A stretch of DNA of 64,000 nt from the NCBI RefSeq assembly GCF_014126615.1, contig NZ_CP059897.1, positions 496,001 through 560,000 of the forward strand. The letters run 5' to 3'. Below are positions 18,072 to 27,897 of the stretch, one piece after another (within the stretch, counting starts at the first letter, position 1; every line of letters begins with the position of its first letter). The position numbers were made by a program, and so were the translations under genes. The notes under the pieces were generated by a model that was not told the DNA's origin, made no database searches, and was given only the letters and a program-made list of their open reading frames with translations. The DNA comes from Ciceribacter thiooxidans (GTDB lineage: Bacteria; Pseudomonadota; Alphaproteobacteria; Rhizobiales; Rhizobiaceae).

Positions 18072-19948
18072 GCCGCGCCGAACATATGGCGTCCGTGGCC
18101 GACGCCTTCCCGGTCGTCCGGGCCTGGCTCGAACACGGCCCGGTCGCCGAGACGCAGCCGCCGCGCACCGCTGCCTGTGAGCTGGCCGAGACCTTCCGGC
18201 TGGATGAGTTCGGACGCAATATCCTGCTCTTGTGCGCCTACGTCACCCTGGAGCCAGACGGACGTGAGGTCGTCGCGCGACTGCTTGACGATCCTATGAT
18301 CTCCGCTCCAACACTGTCGCTGGCGTTGACGCGTCTGCCGGGCGCGCATTGGCAGGGGCTGTCGGCCGAAGCGCCACTGCGCCGGTCGGGACTGGTCCGG
18401 ATCGAGGGCAATGGCTCGCTTGTCGATGCGCGCCTGCGCCTTGCCGACACCGTGCTGCTGCGCCTTCTCGGTGCACCGTCGCTGGAGGCGGCGGCGTCCG
18501 CCGTGCTGCGCCGCATCCCCCGGCCCCTGTCCTTGGCACCCAACCGCGCCACGCTGGCCCGCGAGATCGGCTGCCGTCTGTCCCTGCTGGACACACCGGT
18601 GTTGCACCTGACCGGAGGTGACCCCGAGGGCAAGCTTTGCGCCTTTGCCGAAGCCGCGGCCGGGATCAACGCCATCACCTATGCGCTGAACTCCCAGCTT
18701 CTGCCACAGATGCCCACCGAATTGGTGGACTTCGCTGCCGGACTGACGCGGGATATGACGCTTTGTGCCGCGCGGCTGGTGCTGGTGCACGACGACATGG
18801 GCGAGACACGGACCGCTCAGCTTTTTGCCGAAACCTATGGCGGGCCGCTGGCCATCGCGTCGGTCGAGCCGATGCGGGTCGGTCACAGATTGGCGCTCCG
18901 CCTGGAGATGCCGCGCCTGAAGGCGTCCGAGCAGCTTGACGTGTGGTACAGCGTTCTGGGAGATGACGACGCCGATCTCGTCCCGGCCCTGCCGCGCCTT
19001 GCCGGCACCTTTTGCGTGGCTCCGGAAGCTGCGCGCGCCGTCGCCGCCGAAATGTCGCTGGAGAGCAATCGCGATCCGAAACATCTGGCGGCTCGTGCCT
19101 GGGAGGCCTGCCGCCGCGCCGCGCGGCCGCGAATGGACGACCTCGCCCATCGTGTGGCCTCGTCCGCCGAGTGGGACGATCTGATCCTGCCGCGGCGACA
19201 GAAGGATGTGCTCGAAAGCATCATCGCCCAGGTGCGCAACCGCACACAGGTCTATGAAGACTGGGGCTTCGGCGTGCGCCTCCAGAACAAGGGTCTCGGG
19301 GTCTCGGCGCTGTTTTCGGGCCCGTCGGGCGCGGGCAAGTCGATGGCGGGTGAGGTCATTGGCAATGCTCTCAACCTCGATGTCTACCGCGTCGACCTTT
19401 CGGCGATGGTGTCGAAATGGGTCGGCGAGACCGAGAAGAACCTGCGCCGCGTCTTCGATGCGGCCGAGGACGGCGGGGTGATCCTGCAATTCGACGAGGC
19501 TGATGCGCTGTTCGGTCGGCGGTCCGAGGTCAAGGACAGCCACGACCGTCACGCCAATATCGAGGTGAGCTACCTGCTGCAGCGGCTCGAGGCCTATCGC
19601 GGGCTCTGCATCCTGACCACCAACATGCGCGACAACATCGACGAGGCCTTCCTGCGCCGCTTGCGCTTCATCGTCGATTTCCGCTTTCCCAACCTGGCCG
19701 AGCGCCGTGCGATCTGGACGCGGATCTTTCCCGACGCCCAGCCTCGGGAGCAACTGGATTACGACAAGCTGGCGCAGCTCAACCTGGCCGGCGGATCGAT
19801 TCGCAACATCGCGCTCGGCGCGGCCTTCCTGGCGGCGGACCGAGGTTGTGCACTGTCGATGGCTGAGATCCTGCAGGCGGCACAGCTCGAATACGACAAG
19901 GTCGGCCGGTCGATGACCGATGCCGAGCGCGCGGGGTGGCTGCAATGA
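18068..19948 (+). CDS. AAA+ ATPase of the eCIS (Afp15/Pvc15-like)
   Basis: A 626-residue ATPase. The N-terminal ~350 residues contain a degenerate AAA-like module. The C-terminal AAA+ domain has Walker A GPSGAGKS at residues 418-425, Walker [13 protein letters not shown] with Asp476/Glu477, and an arginine-finger region [14 protein letters not shown]. This is the ATPase always found in eCIS clusters (Afp15/Pvc15). It is thought to act in particle assembly or cargo loading in the producer cytoplasm. It overlaps the following small gene by ATGA. Confidence 0.93.
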   Translation: MSRAEHMASVADAFPVVRAWLEHGPVAETQPPRTAACELAETFRLDEFGRNILLLCAYVTLEPDGREVVARLLDDPMISAPTLSLALTRLPGAHWQGLSAEAPLRRSGLVRIEGNGSLVDARLRLADTVLLRLLGAPSLEAAASAVLRRIPRPLSLAPNRATLAREIGCRLSLLDTPVLHLTGGDPEGKLCAFAEAAAGINAITYALNSQLLPQMPTELVDFAAGLTRDMTLCAARLVLVHDDMGETRTAQLFAETYGGPLAIASVEPMRVGHRLALRLEMPRLKASEQLDVWYSVLGDDDADLVPALPRLAGTFCVAPEAARAVAAEMSLESNRDPKHLAARAWEACRRAARPRMDDLAHRVASSAEWDDLILPRRQKDVLESIIAQVRNRTQVYEDWGFGVRLQNKGLGVSALFSGPSGAGKSMAGEVIGNALNLDVYRVDLSAMVSKWVGETEKNLRRVFDAAEDGGVILQFDEADALFGRRSEVKDSHDRHANIEVSYLLQRLEAYRGLCILTTNMRDNIDEAFLRRLRFIVDFRFPNLAERRAIWTRIFPDAQPREQLDYDKLAQLNLAGGSIRNIALGAAFLAADRGCALSMAEILQAAQLEYDKVGRSMTDAERAGWLQ

Positions 19949-20214
19949 CTGCCGGGCCACGGATCATTCTCAACATCGACCGGCTTCGCGTTCATGGCGT
20001 ATGCGCAGGCGACGCGGCCGCATTGGCCGAAGGACTGAGGACGGCCCTTGTCGCGCAGCTTGGCGCCAATGCCGGCGCGTTGGCCGGGCAGGGTGGTACC
20101 GATCACCTGCGTTTGACCGTGCCGCAACATGCGGGGCACGGGCCTGCCGCGCTCGGGCGCCTGGCCGGCCACAAGATCGCCGGAGCGCTCACCCGCCCGA
20201 AAGGAGGTGGCTGA
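19945..20214 (+). CDS. Small conserved eCIS-associated protein
   Basis: An 89-residue protein: IILNIDRLRVHGV, then an alanine/leucine-rich helix GDAAALAEGLRTALVAQLG, then a HLRLTVPQHAG and LAGHKIAGAL end. This short strand-helix-strand pattern recurs between the ATPase and the DUF4157 genes in other eCIS loci, as I recall, and is of unknown function. The start is the ATG overlapping the ATPase stop. A role as loading adaptor or chaperone for the DUF4157 proteins that follow directly is a reasonable inference from its position. Confidence 0.72.
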   Translation: MTAGPRIILNIDRLRVHGVCAGDAAALAEGLRTALVAQLGANAGALAGQGGTDHLRLTVPQHAGHGPAALGRLAGHKIAGALTRPKGGG

Positions 20215-21881
20215 TGTCCCTGCACGCTGCTCTCCGTGCCCGACGCTCGATGTCCCGCGCCGCACGCAACCGCGGTGGCTCGACTGGGTCCGAATCCAAG
20301 ATGCGGCTGCCCGGATCGCTCGGCGCGGTGCCCGGGGTGCTTCAGCGCAAGCCCGTGGTCGGTCCGGCAGATGACGCCTATGAGCGCGAGGCCGACCGGG
20401 TCGCAGGCACGGTCGCAATGGGTGGCTCCGCAGGGGCCGTCACGCCACTGACCGCCGCTTCGGTGCAGCGGGAAGGCGGTGGGGCTGGGCGCAGGACTGG
20501 GGCCGGCGCATCCGGCGCTGCCACGGCGGCCACGGCGGTCTCTTCGGGCGGGCGTGCGCTAAGCGCCGCCGAAGCCAGCTTCTTCGCACCACGTTTCCGG
20601 CAGGACCTGTCCCATGTGCGCGTCCATGAGGGACCGCAGGTCGATCAGGCCGCGGCCGCCATCGGCGCGCGCGCGTATACCCTCGGAAACGACATTGCGT
20701 TCGCCAAGGGCGAGTACAACCCCGGAACCGCTGAGGGCCGTCGCCTGATGGCGCACGAGTTGACGCATACCCTGCAGCAGACCGCCGGCGAACAAACCAT
20801 CCGATGCGCTCCCGATGGCGAGCGGAAGGCGACCGACTTCAAGAAAGTCACAATGGTCTTCGACGGCGAGGAACTGATCGTTTACGGCGATGGCGAGGAA
20901 ATCATGCGCTACGACGGCGATTCCGGTCGGCCGATCAAGATCACCGAGGAGGATGCAAAAGCCTGCGGCGCAGATGCCGATGTTGACACCTATCTGAATG
21001 ATAGGCGTTTCACCGGCATCAAGGACAAGGGGCCGATTCCCGAGGGCGTCTATACCTTGTCGCCGCCGGGCATCACCGAGTTTTCAACCGGGGAGCAATT
21101 GGACCTTCTGTTTAGTGGCATCGTCGGCGCCATGAACGTCACGGTCCAGGGGCAGAGCATTCATTCCGGCGACTGGGGGGCAGGGCGGGTGCACCTCAAC
21201 CCCGTCGCGGTCAGGCAGGGACCATGCGGCAACGCCAAAGGACGAAGCGCGTTCTTCTTGCATGGCGGGCTGTTACGCGGCAGCTCGGGCTGCATCGACA
21301 TCCAGACGAGCTTCGATGACCTGGCTGCCTTCCTCAGCGGTTACAGAAGGCCGGTCACGCTCAAGGTTGAATATACCGATCCGGCGACCAGGGTCGGGTT
21401 CTGGACCGGGCTCGGCGGCGCGCTCGCCTATCAGGGATTCCATTTCACCAGTCAGGGCACGGGTTTGGTCGGTGCCGAGGTGGCGGGCGACAGGCCGAGT
21501 TTCGTCGCCTCGCTACAATACAATGCACTGCTGGACTGGGCTGGCGGTGCCCTGACGGCCGGCGTTCATGTGGATGTGCCGGTTGACGACCGCGACGCCT
21601 TTATCCGCGCCGGGCTGCGTGGCGGCGCAGAATTCCGCGTCTACCGGTCCCTTTACGGACGGATCTTCGGTGGCGGTTACTACGAATCCTCGCGCGGCGA
21701 TCTTCCGGCCGGGTTCGGCCTCCAGACCGGCGGCGGGCTCGGTTATGACTTCGGACCAGTACAGATGGAGGCCCTCTACAATTTCCTGGCGCCTTTGGGC
21801 GAGGAGGATGCGGCCACGGCCGGCCGACCGGAACGCCAAAGGGCGCACCAGGTCCTGACCGGGATCGGTTTCGAATGGTAG
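20214..21881 (+). CDS. DUF4157 effector with L,D-transpeptidase-like (DUF2778/Tlde1-type) domain and beta-rich tail
   Basis: A 555-residue probable cargo toxin. Residues 45-195 form the eCIS-associated DUF4157 region: VGPADDAYEREADRVA, DLSHVRVHEGP, and the zincin-like HELTH at 181-185. Residues about 205-385 look like a DUF2778/L,D-transpeptidase-type domain: KGPIPEGVYTL (272-282), WGAGRVHLNP (321-330), FFLHGG with His350, and GSSGCID with Cys360. That His...Ser-x-Gly-Cys pair is the catalytic signature of Tlde1-type peptidoglycan-attacking effectors. Residues about 386-555 alternate polar and hydrophobic residues and end in GIGFEW, resembling an outer-membrane beta-barrel. It starts on the stop codon of the previous gene (TGATG). 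No immunity gene is evident. Confidence 0.85.
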   Translation: MSLHAALRARRSMSRAARNRGGSTGSESKMRLPGSLGAVPGVLQRKPVVGPADDAYEREADRVAGTVAMGGSAGAVTPLTAASVQREGGGAGRRTGAGASGAATAATAVSSGGRALSAAEASFFAPRFRQDLSHVRVHEGPQVDQAAAAIGARAYTLGNDIAFAKGEYNPGTAEGRRLMAHELTHTLQQTAGEQTIRCAPDGERKATDFKKVTMVFDGEELIVYGDGEEIMRYDGDSGRPIKITEEDAKACGADADVDTYLNDRRFTGIKDKGPIPEGVYTLSPPGITEFSTGEQLDLLFSGIVGAMNVTVQGQSIHSGDWGAGRVHLNPVAVRQGPCGNAKGRSAFFLHGGLLRGSSGCIDIQTSFDDLAAFLSGYRRPVTLKVEYTDPATRVGFWTGLGGALAYQGFHFTSQGTGLVGAEVAGDRPSFVASLQYNALLDWAGGALTAGVHVDVPVDDRDAFIRAGLRGGAEFRVYRSLYGRIFGGGYYESSRGDLPAGFGLQTGGGLGYDFGPVQMEALYNFLAPLGEEDAATAGRPERQRAHQVLTGIGFEW

Positions 21882-21951
21882 GCCGGGGCGACATAGGGCG
21901 ATCCGCGCCCGTGATCACCCGCGGCATCAGGTTCGCTGCCGGAGTGCTGCC

Positions 21952-24900
21952 ATGTCCGTGAGCGTCGCCCAGGCCGCCAAGCCGCCCGCCTTTGCCGTCG
22001 CGACACCGACGCAACGCAAGGTCGAGCCGTCGCCGGACAAGGAGGAAGCGCCCCGTCGACTTCTCTCCTCGCTGTCTTCCGTTCCGGTGGTTCGGCGCGT
22101 CTGCGCCGAATGCAGCAGGGAGGATGACGAGCACAAGATGCCGGTCATGCCGAAGCTTGAGGTTGGACCGGTGGATGACCCGTTCGAGCGCGAGGCGGAC
22201 GACATCGCCGGACGCGTGATGGCAATGCGCGGGCCGCAAGCCGTTCAACGGGCCGAGATCGCCGCAGAGACGCCGGACGTCATGACCCGCCGCATCAGGC
22301 GGAAATGCTCGGCCTGCGGAGGCGACGAGACGGAGGTGATGGCGCGCAGATCGGCAGTTCAACGCAAATGCGCCGCCTGCAGCGCCGCCGACGAGGAGAT
22401 GCCGGTCATGCCGCGCCGGGCGGGCGCGACGGTCCAGCGCGCGCCCGCGCCCCTGCTTGAGCGTGAGACCTTACACGATTTGGCCGAGATGCCGCGGATG
22501 CGGCCCGGAGGCGATGTGGGCACCGAGCACATTGCGGCCTCGGCCAGTCAGCTTGAGTCCGGTGGCAGCGCCCTCTCGCCGCAAACCCGCGACTTCTTTG
22601 AAAGCCGCATGGGTCGTGACCTCTCGGCCGTGCGCGTCCATCAGGGCGGCGCTTCGGATGCGCTGAACGACAGCATCTCTTCCCGCGCGTTTACCTTCCG
22701 CAATCACGTCTGGCTGGGGCGTGACGAAACGGAGACGCCGTCCTTCACCATGGCGCACGAGTTGGCGCACGTGCTGCAACAGACCCAGCCGGGCGAGGTG
22801 AAGCCCAAGGTGCGCCGGGTACCCTCCGAAATCATCAGCGAAACGCTCTATTTCGGAGAAGATCCCAACAAGGCCACCAGCACCCACGACCTTGTCGTTG
22901 CCGACGCAGTCAAGAAGAATGCCAAACTCATGGGCGAGGTCGCGGTGCCAAACGCGCAGCGCGACAAGGGCGCTGTGGAAGACGGCTTCGGCTATGCGGA
23001 CCTCGTTCTCTCGGATCCCAACAAGCTCTGGGGCCTTCGGTTCGCGCCTTACACCGGTACAGGCACCGTTTCAGGTGCTGGAGCCGGCGCCCAGACCGCG
23101 CTGCCGTGGTATGTCGTGTCGGACGGCGGCAAGAACATCGTACCTAAGAGCCTAGGTTATCACGCAAAAAAACAACTCCACATCGGCGGAACCGCCCTGA
23201 GGCCAGGCGCAGGTTATGAAAAATACAGCAGCGAATCGAGTCCGCGCTGGGCCACCACCGACTTCATCCGGTCCGCCATTGATGCGCCGGCCGGCTACGA
23301 GATTGGCGACGTGAAATTCGCCGGTGACAGGGATCGCACGAGCGGCGCGGAAAAGCAGGTCGGCGATTACGCTACCGGGTTCAATGCGGCCGCCCGACAC
23401 TACAACAAGGTGGTGGAACAGAGCGAGGCCGTGAAGAACGGCACCGCTGCCGGTTCCTGGACCGGGTCGTCGCGGAGCAACTCGCTGGCCAAGACCAAAT
23501 TCACCGCAGCAAAGATGACCAGCTCGGCCAGCACCGGCGATTTCATCCCTCTGGAAACCGCATTGAAGCTGCGCCTCAGCAAGTACAGCAAGACGATCCT
23601 GGGAAACGACAAGTACGAAAACGTCACCGGTTTTACCTATACCGGGAAGTCCTATTACCGGCAGAAGAGCGGGTCCAAGTTCCTTTGGGAGTACGTGTTC
23701 TGGCCGGATGAGATCAAGGAGCAGGACGACAGTACAGCGCGGTCCAACCGGCGCGACAAGCTGACAAATGCGAGCCAGACGCTGTATGACCAGATGATCT
23801 CTTCGCCGACGGGCAAGAAGGTGATGCCACTGCGCCATGCAGATGCCCGCGTTCAGCCCAAGAAGCCGAAAAAGCCGCTGCCGCCGAAGGAGGATCCGTT
23901 CCAGGCACAATACAACACCTGGAAGGAGAAGCAGAAGACCTTCACCAGGACCTTCGCCGACTACACCAACATCAAGACCGGGAGCGGGAAGGCCGATATC
24001 GCCAAGCTGGCCTTCGATACGGCGATCCAGAACACCGTCAAGCTGCTTGGGGGCACGGGGCCGGACGGATCGCGGCCTGTGCAGAACACGGCCGAACTGA
24101 CCAAGGCGCAAACCGAGTTCAACCGTGCCGAGCTGATGGAAGGACGCTCGGGACGGATGCTCGGGGCCATGCGCAAGACCTTCGGCGCGACGTTCATCAA
24201 GGCGATCAACATCTACGAGCGGCTGAAAACCAAGTTCGAAGCGTTTTTGAAGGGTGCGAAAAAGCGAACCAGCGGTGGGAGGATCGGCAAGGCGATCATG
24301 AAGGTCGGAGGGGTGATCTTCGGGGCCATTATCAAGGTCATGCTGCCACAGGTCGGCGCCTATCTCGTCGATTGCGTCGAGGAGGGGTTCAAGTCGCTGC
24401 TGAAGTCGATGATCGGCACGGACTTCAGCAAGTACACCGATACGGTCGAAGGCGAGATCATCAAGAAATACAAGGAAATCGCGGGAAGGATCGAGGCCAA
24501 GGTCGAGGAGGCGGCCGAGGCGATCAAGACGCGCTTCGGCAGCATTTATGAAGCAGTGATGGACACCTGGGAAACGGCCAAGACACTGCTGAGCATTGCG
24601 CGGCATGTGTTCAATGTCGCCCGCATCGCCTCCTGCGCCGCCGGCGGGCTCGAGACAGTGGGGATTTCCTGCGTTGTTGCCGGTGTCGACTACATCCTTT
24701 CGCTCTTCGACGTCTCGCCGAGTGAGTATCTTCTGTCACATCTGCTCGGCTCCTGTGTCGCGCAGGACCTGATCAAGGAATTCATCCTCGGTCGGGCGAT
24801 CATCCAGAACCTGCCGAAGGAGATCGCCGAGACGATCCGTAAGCACGTCAAGGAACTCCTGCCGCCAGAGGTCCAACCTCTGCTTTGCGATCATATCGGC

Positions 24901-25701
24901 GATGCGCCAGATCTGCCTGATGCGACCGAGGTTCCATGCGAGGACATCGAGAATCCGGGCAGCGGACGCGGCGGCAGCGATCTGTCCAAGCCGCCGCCGG
25001 ACTTCCCGCCCGGCATGAACGAGCGCCGCGCGACCGAGAAGGAAATCCGCGATCACGGCCGTCTGGGTGGCGGGGTTGTCGACAGCTCCGGCAAGGTCGA
25101 CCGCAGCAAGCTGCCGGAAGAGTTCCGCAAGCTGCTCGAACCCGAAGCGCCTCCGCCTCCAGGCACCCCCGAAGTCTGGGATCCGCCTGCCAACACCAGT
25201 CCGCCGACGGCTAGAACCAGCCCACCGGCTGGCAAGCAAGCTACTCCCGATGCGGCGCCCCACGACCAGGAGAAGGACAAACCGGCGGACAAGGCGCCAG
25301 GGCAAGCGCCGGGGAGCGGATCGACCGGCGGAAGCGGAGCTCAGGGCGGGTCCGGCGGGCAGTCGGACCAGTCCATCCGCCGTGGGAAGATCGACGGTCC
25401 GACCGATATGGTAACGGCCTATCACACCATCCTGCCTGGACCTAGCGGTGGATTCGCGCCAGGGCGGGGCAATGCCAAGACCCTGTTTAGCGTCTACCTC
25501 TACGTCCAGCTGTCGGACATGCGGACCTTCGGGCCACTGCCGATCCGGATCAAGGTCATCGAGGTGGGGCGTCTCAAATCGGGCGACTGGATCAAATACC
25601 TGCCGGACGGCCCCTATGTCCTGACGAAGAACGGTCAGGAAATCGAGATCGACCCGGCGGGCCACGATTGGATCATTGCAAAGCTGAGTGCTGACCGATG
25701 A
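21952..25701 (+). CDS. Large DUF4157 protein with three CxxC pairs, candidate eCIS cargo (or tube-filling) protein
   Basis: A 1249-residue protein. The N-terminus has three CxxC pairs (C51/C54, C119/C122, C140/C143), an EREADDIA motif (79-86) and the DUF4157 core at about 208-283 with RDLSAVRVH and HELAH (269-273). Residues about 285-650 are mixed alpha/beta and Tyr/Lys-rich; 650-800 is Lys-rich and helical; about 750-960 holds long helices, some hydrophobic and able to contact membranes (KVGGVIFGAIIKVMLPQVG). Residues 1010-1140 are a Pro/Gly/Ser linker and the last ~100 residues form a compact beta domain. No known toxin motif is visible. GGAG precedes the start. Position and DUF4157 point to cargo. 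Its length and helices would also fit a tape-measure role. Confidence 0.8.
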   Translation: MSVSVAQAAKPPAFAVATPTQRKVEPSPDKEEAPRRLLSSLSSVPVVRRVCAECSREDDEHKMPVMPKLEVGPVDDPFEREADDIAGRVMAMRGPQAVQRAEIAAETPDVMTRRIRRKCSACGGDETEVMARRSAVQRKCAACSAADEEMPVMPRRAGATVQRAPAPLLERETLHDLAEMPRMRPGGDVGTEHIAASASQLESGGSALSPQTRDFFESRMGRDLSAVRVHQGGASDALNDSISSRAFTFRNHVWLGRDETETPSFTMAHELAHVLQQTQPGEVKPKVRRVPSEIISETLYFGEDPNKATSTHDLVVADAVKKNAKLMGEVAVPNAQRDKGAVEDGFGYADLVLSDPNKLWGLRFAPYTGTGTVSGAGAGAQTALPWYVVSDGGKNIVPKSLGYHAKKQLHIGGTALRPGAGYEKYSSESSPRWATTDFIRSAIDAPAGYEIGDVKFAGDRDRTSGAEKQVGDYATGFNAAARHYNKVVEQSEAVKNGTAAGSWTGSSRSNSLAKTKFTAAKMTSSASTGDFIPLETALKLRLSKYSKTILGNDKYENVTGFTYTGKSYYRQKSGSKFLWEYVFWPDEIKEQDDSTARSNRRDKLTNASQTLYDQMISSPTGKKVMPLRHADARVQPKKPKKPLPPKEDPFQAQYNTWKEKQKTFTRTFADYTNIKTGSGKADIAKLAFDTAIQNTVKLLGGTGPDGSRPVQNTAELTKAQTEFNRAELMEGRSGRMLGAMRKTFGATFIKAINIYERLKTKFEAFLKGAKKRTSGGRIGKAIMKVGGVIFGAIIKVMLPQVGAYLVDCVEEGFKSLLKSMIGTDFSKYTDTVEGEIIKKYKEIAGRIEAKVEEAAEAIKTRFGSIYEAVMDTWETAKTLLSIARHVFNVARIASCAAGGLETVGISCVVAGVDYILSLFDVSPSEYLLSHLLGSCVAQDLIKEFILGRAIIQNLPKEIAETIRKHVKELLPPEVQPLLCDHIGDAPDLPDATEVPCEDIENPGSGRGGSDLSKPPPDFPPGMNERRATEKEIRDHGRLGGGVVDSSGKVDRSKLPEEFRKLLEPEAPPPPGTPEVWDPPANTSPPTARTSPPAGKQATPDAAPHDQEKDKPADKAPGQAPGSGSTGGSGAQGGSGGQSDQSIRRGKIDGPTDMVTAYHTILPGPSGGFAPGRGNAKTLFSVYLYVQLSDMRTFGPLPIRIKVIEVGRLKSGDWIKYLPDGPYVLTKNGQEIEIDPAGHDWIIAKLSADR

Positions 25702-25762
25702 GAAGGATCCCAAAAATGCATCTCTGTGATTTCACGGCCGGCGTGCCGGATCGGAGCCAGCG

Positions 25763-26410
25763 ATGACCGGTCTCACCATCTCCCCGCAGGTCCAGAAGGG
25801 CGCGCTCGTCGGGCTCGACCTCTTCAATCCGCTCTCGTCGGTGGCGATCTTCCAGTACAACCCCGACCAGATCACCCGGTCGATCGCGCCGAACTATAGC
25901 CAGGCTGGTGGCGGCAAGGCCGAGCCGTTGCGCTTGGCCGGACCTCCCGCCGAGACGATAAGCGCGAATCTCAAAATGGACCTGATCGACCAAATGGAAG
26001 AGGGCGAAAACGGACCGCTAGGCGGCGGCATTTCGGGTTACCTCGCGGCGCTCGAGATGATGGTCTACCCCAAGACCATCGCCGTCGCGATCAACCAGGC
26101 GCTGATGCTGGCGGGAACCATGGAGGTGGTACCGCCCGCCGCGCCGCTGACGCTCTTCATATACGGCTGGAAGCGGGTGGTGCCGGTCAAGATCGAAAGC
26201 CTGTCGATCACCGAGACCGCACACGACCCGGCGCTGAACCCGATCCGCGCCGATGTCGCGATCTCGATGAAGGTGCTGACCTACAACGATCTGTCGATGA
26301 CCAATCCCGGCTATTGGGCCTTCCTGACCCATCAGGTCGTCAAGGAGACGCTCGCCACGGTCGCGAGCGTCAACAACATCGCCGATGTGGCGGGCAATCT
26401 GGATTTCTGA
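25763..26410 (+). CDS. CIS tube/hub adaptor protein (Afp7-like N-terminal domain)
   Basis: A 215-residue protein with the signature of the contractile injection system tube-protein family: LVGLDLFNPLSSVAIFQYNPDQITR at the start, a middle PAETISANLKMDL strand and PLTLFIYGWKRVVPVKIESLSITETAHDPALNPIRADVAISM. In Afp7/Pvc7 this domain joins the tube to the spike hub and usually carries a LysM domain in the same chain. Here the LysM-like part is encoded by the next gene. It is separated by 61 bases from the large cargo gene, so this begins the baseplate section. Confidence 0.88.
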   Translation: MTGLTISPQVQKGALVGLDLFNPLSSVAIFQYNPDQITRSIAPNYSQAGGGKAEPLRLAGPPAETISANLKMDLIDQMEEGENGPLGGGISGYLAALEMMVYPKTIAVAINQALMLAGTMEVVPPAAPLTLFIYGWKRVVPVKIESLSITETAHDPALNPIRADVAISMKVLTYNDLSMTNPGYWAFLTHQVVKETLATVASVNNIADVAGNLDF

Positions 26411-26419
26411 GAGGACGCG

Positions 26420-26728
26420 ATGATCACAGCAACGAGCCGATATGCCACTGCCACCGAAACCGAGTTCACCCGGCCCGACGGCAGCAAGGTGCGCCACATC
26501 GTGCCGCCGATCCTGCCCCACCCCGAAGAGCACACCGTGGCGCGCCAGCATCGCGTCACCGACAGCGATCGCGCCGACATCGTTGCCGCGCAGACCTATG
26601 GCCAGGCGACCGCCTGGTGGATGATCGCCAATGCCAATTCCGCCGCGCATCCCGACCAGCTGACCGAGGTGCCCGGCTCCCCGCTGGCGATTCCTATGCC
26701 CGATGCGAGGGGAGGCAGGATCACGTGA
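26420..26728 (+). CDS. LysM-like / tail protein X-like baseplate adaptor
   Basis: A 102-residue protein ending in the classic compact LysM-like pattern: HRVTDSDRADIVAAQTYGQATAWWMIANANS and a PGSPLAIP end. This matches phage tail protein X (P2 gpX-like) and the C-terminal LysM of Afp7/T4 gp53, which clamps baseplate parts together around the hub. It overlaps the hub gene by 4 bases (GTGA). Together with the previous gene it reconstitutes a complete Afp7-type adaptor in two chains. Confidence 0.85.
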   Translation: MITATSRYATATETEFTRPDGSKVRHIVPPILPHPEEHTVARQHRVTDSDRADIVAAQTYGQATAWWMIANANSAAHPDQLTEVPGSPLAIPMPDARGGRIT

Positions 26729-27897
26729 GCGCCTTCGGCAACATCCTCGGCATTCGCGCCACGCTGCTTCTAGGCAGGGAGGCCGTCGTGCTGCCTGCGC
26801 CGCACGAGGCGATGGAGGCGATCGAAGAGATCGAGGTGCGCCAGGCGATGAAGAAGGACTCGGGCTTCAAGATCACGCTGCTGGCTGGGCGAGAGGGTCC
26901 GCTTGGCGCATTTGGTCCGCCGTTCGTCAATGATCCACGATTCCAGCGCGGGGCGCGGGTGGTGGTCGTCGTCTGGAACGGGGTGATGCCGACGCCGATC
27001 TTCGATGGTGTGGTGACCAAGACCCAGTACATACCCGGCGAAGGTTCGAATGAAGGCAAATACCTGATGTTGGGCCGCGACCTGACCTTCGTCATGGACC
27101 GCGAGCAGAAGCGCGCCCAGCACCCGGCTCAGGACGAAACCGTCATTATGAATGCCATGGCGCTGAAATACGCCACCTATGGCGTGATCCCGGTGATCAT
27201 GCCGCCTTCGGTGATCGATCCGCCAATTCCGGTCGATCGCACGCCGCAGCAGACCTGTACGGACCTTGCCTATGCCAAGAAGATGGCCAAGCGCCACGGC
27301 TACCAGGTGTTCATCGATCCCGGTCCGGCGCCGGGGATCAGCCAGCTCTATTTCGGCCCGGTGCCGCGCCCGGGCCTGCCGCAGAAGCCGATCTCGGTCA
27401 ACCTGGGACCGATGTCGGATGCCTACGACGTCACGATCAACCACGACGGCGAGACCCTGACGGCCGCGCGCGCCAAGGTGCATGACCGTTCCACCGGGCA
27501 GGTGGTTCCGCTGGAAATCCCCACCTCGACCAATACGCCGATGTCGGCTCTGTCGGATGCATTGACGCAGATCGGCAATACCAAGACGAAGGAAATCGAA
27601 ACCTCAGGCCTGAACACCGCGCAGGTGCTTGCGCGCCTGATGGCCGAGGTGAACGAACCGGCCGAAAGGGTGCTGGAGGTAACCGGCACCATCGACAATA
27701 CGCGCTACAACGCGGTGCTCAAACCATACTACGCGGTCCCCATCCGCGGACTGGGGATGATCTACAACGGAACCTATACGGTGGCCGAAGTCAGACACGT
27801 CCTCAAGCCCGGCTCCTACACCCAAACGTTCGCGCTTCAGCGCGACGGGCTCTACCCGATCCTGCCCGCGGTTGCACCGGAGGTATCGCCGTTATGA
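26725..27897 (+). CDS. Baseplate hub protein (gp27/gpD-like)
   Basis: A 390-residue hub protein, related to phage late control protein D and T4 gp27, which forms the trimeric ring between tube and spike. Visible: N-terminal beta domain with FKITLLAGREGPLGAF and GARVVVVVWNG, the PIFDGVVTKTQYIPGEG strand, LAYAKKMAKRHGYQVFIDPG and a C-terminal VLKPGSYTQTFALQRDG. GTG is the start because it overlaps the previous stop and follows GGGGAGG; the open frame further upstream is a shadow of other genes. Confidence 0.88.
   Translation: MSAFGNILGIRATLLLGREAVVLPAPHEAMEAIEEIEVRQAMKKDSGFKITLLAGREGPLGAFGPPFVNDPRFQRGARVVVVVWNGVMPTPIFDGVVTKTQYIPGEGSNEGKYLMLGRDLTFVMDREQKRAQHPAQDETVIMNAMALKYATYGVIPVIMPPSVIDPPIPVDRTPQQTCTDLAYAKKMAKRHGYQVFIDPGPAPGISQLYFGPVPRPGLPQKPISVNLGPMSDAYDVTINHDGETLTAARAKVHDRSTGQVVPLEIPTSTNTPMSALSDALTQIGNTKTKEIETSGLNTAQVLARLMAEVNEPAERVLEVTGTIDNTRYNAVLKPYYAVPIRGLGMIYNGTYTVAEVRHVLKPGSYTQTFALQRDGLYPILPAVAPEVSPL

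Noticed and set aside
18035..19960. Long minus-strand open frame (641 codons) opposite the ATPase gene
   Set aside because: It is the antisense shadow of a GC-rich gene; composition is Arg/Gln/His-rich and no domain is present, while the + strand has clear Walker motifs.
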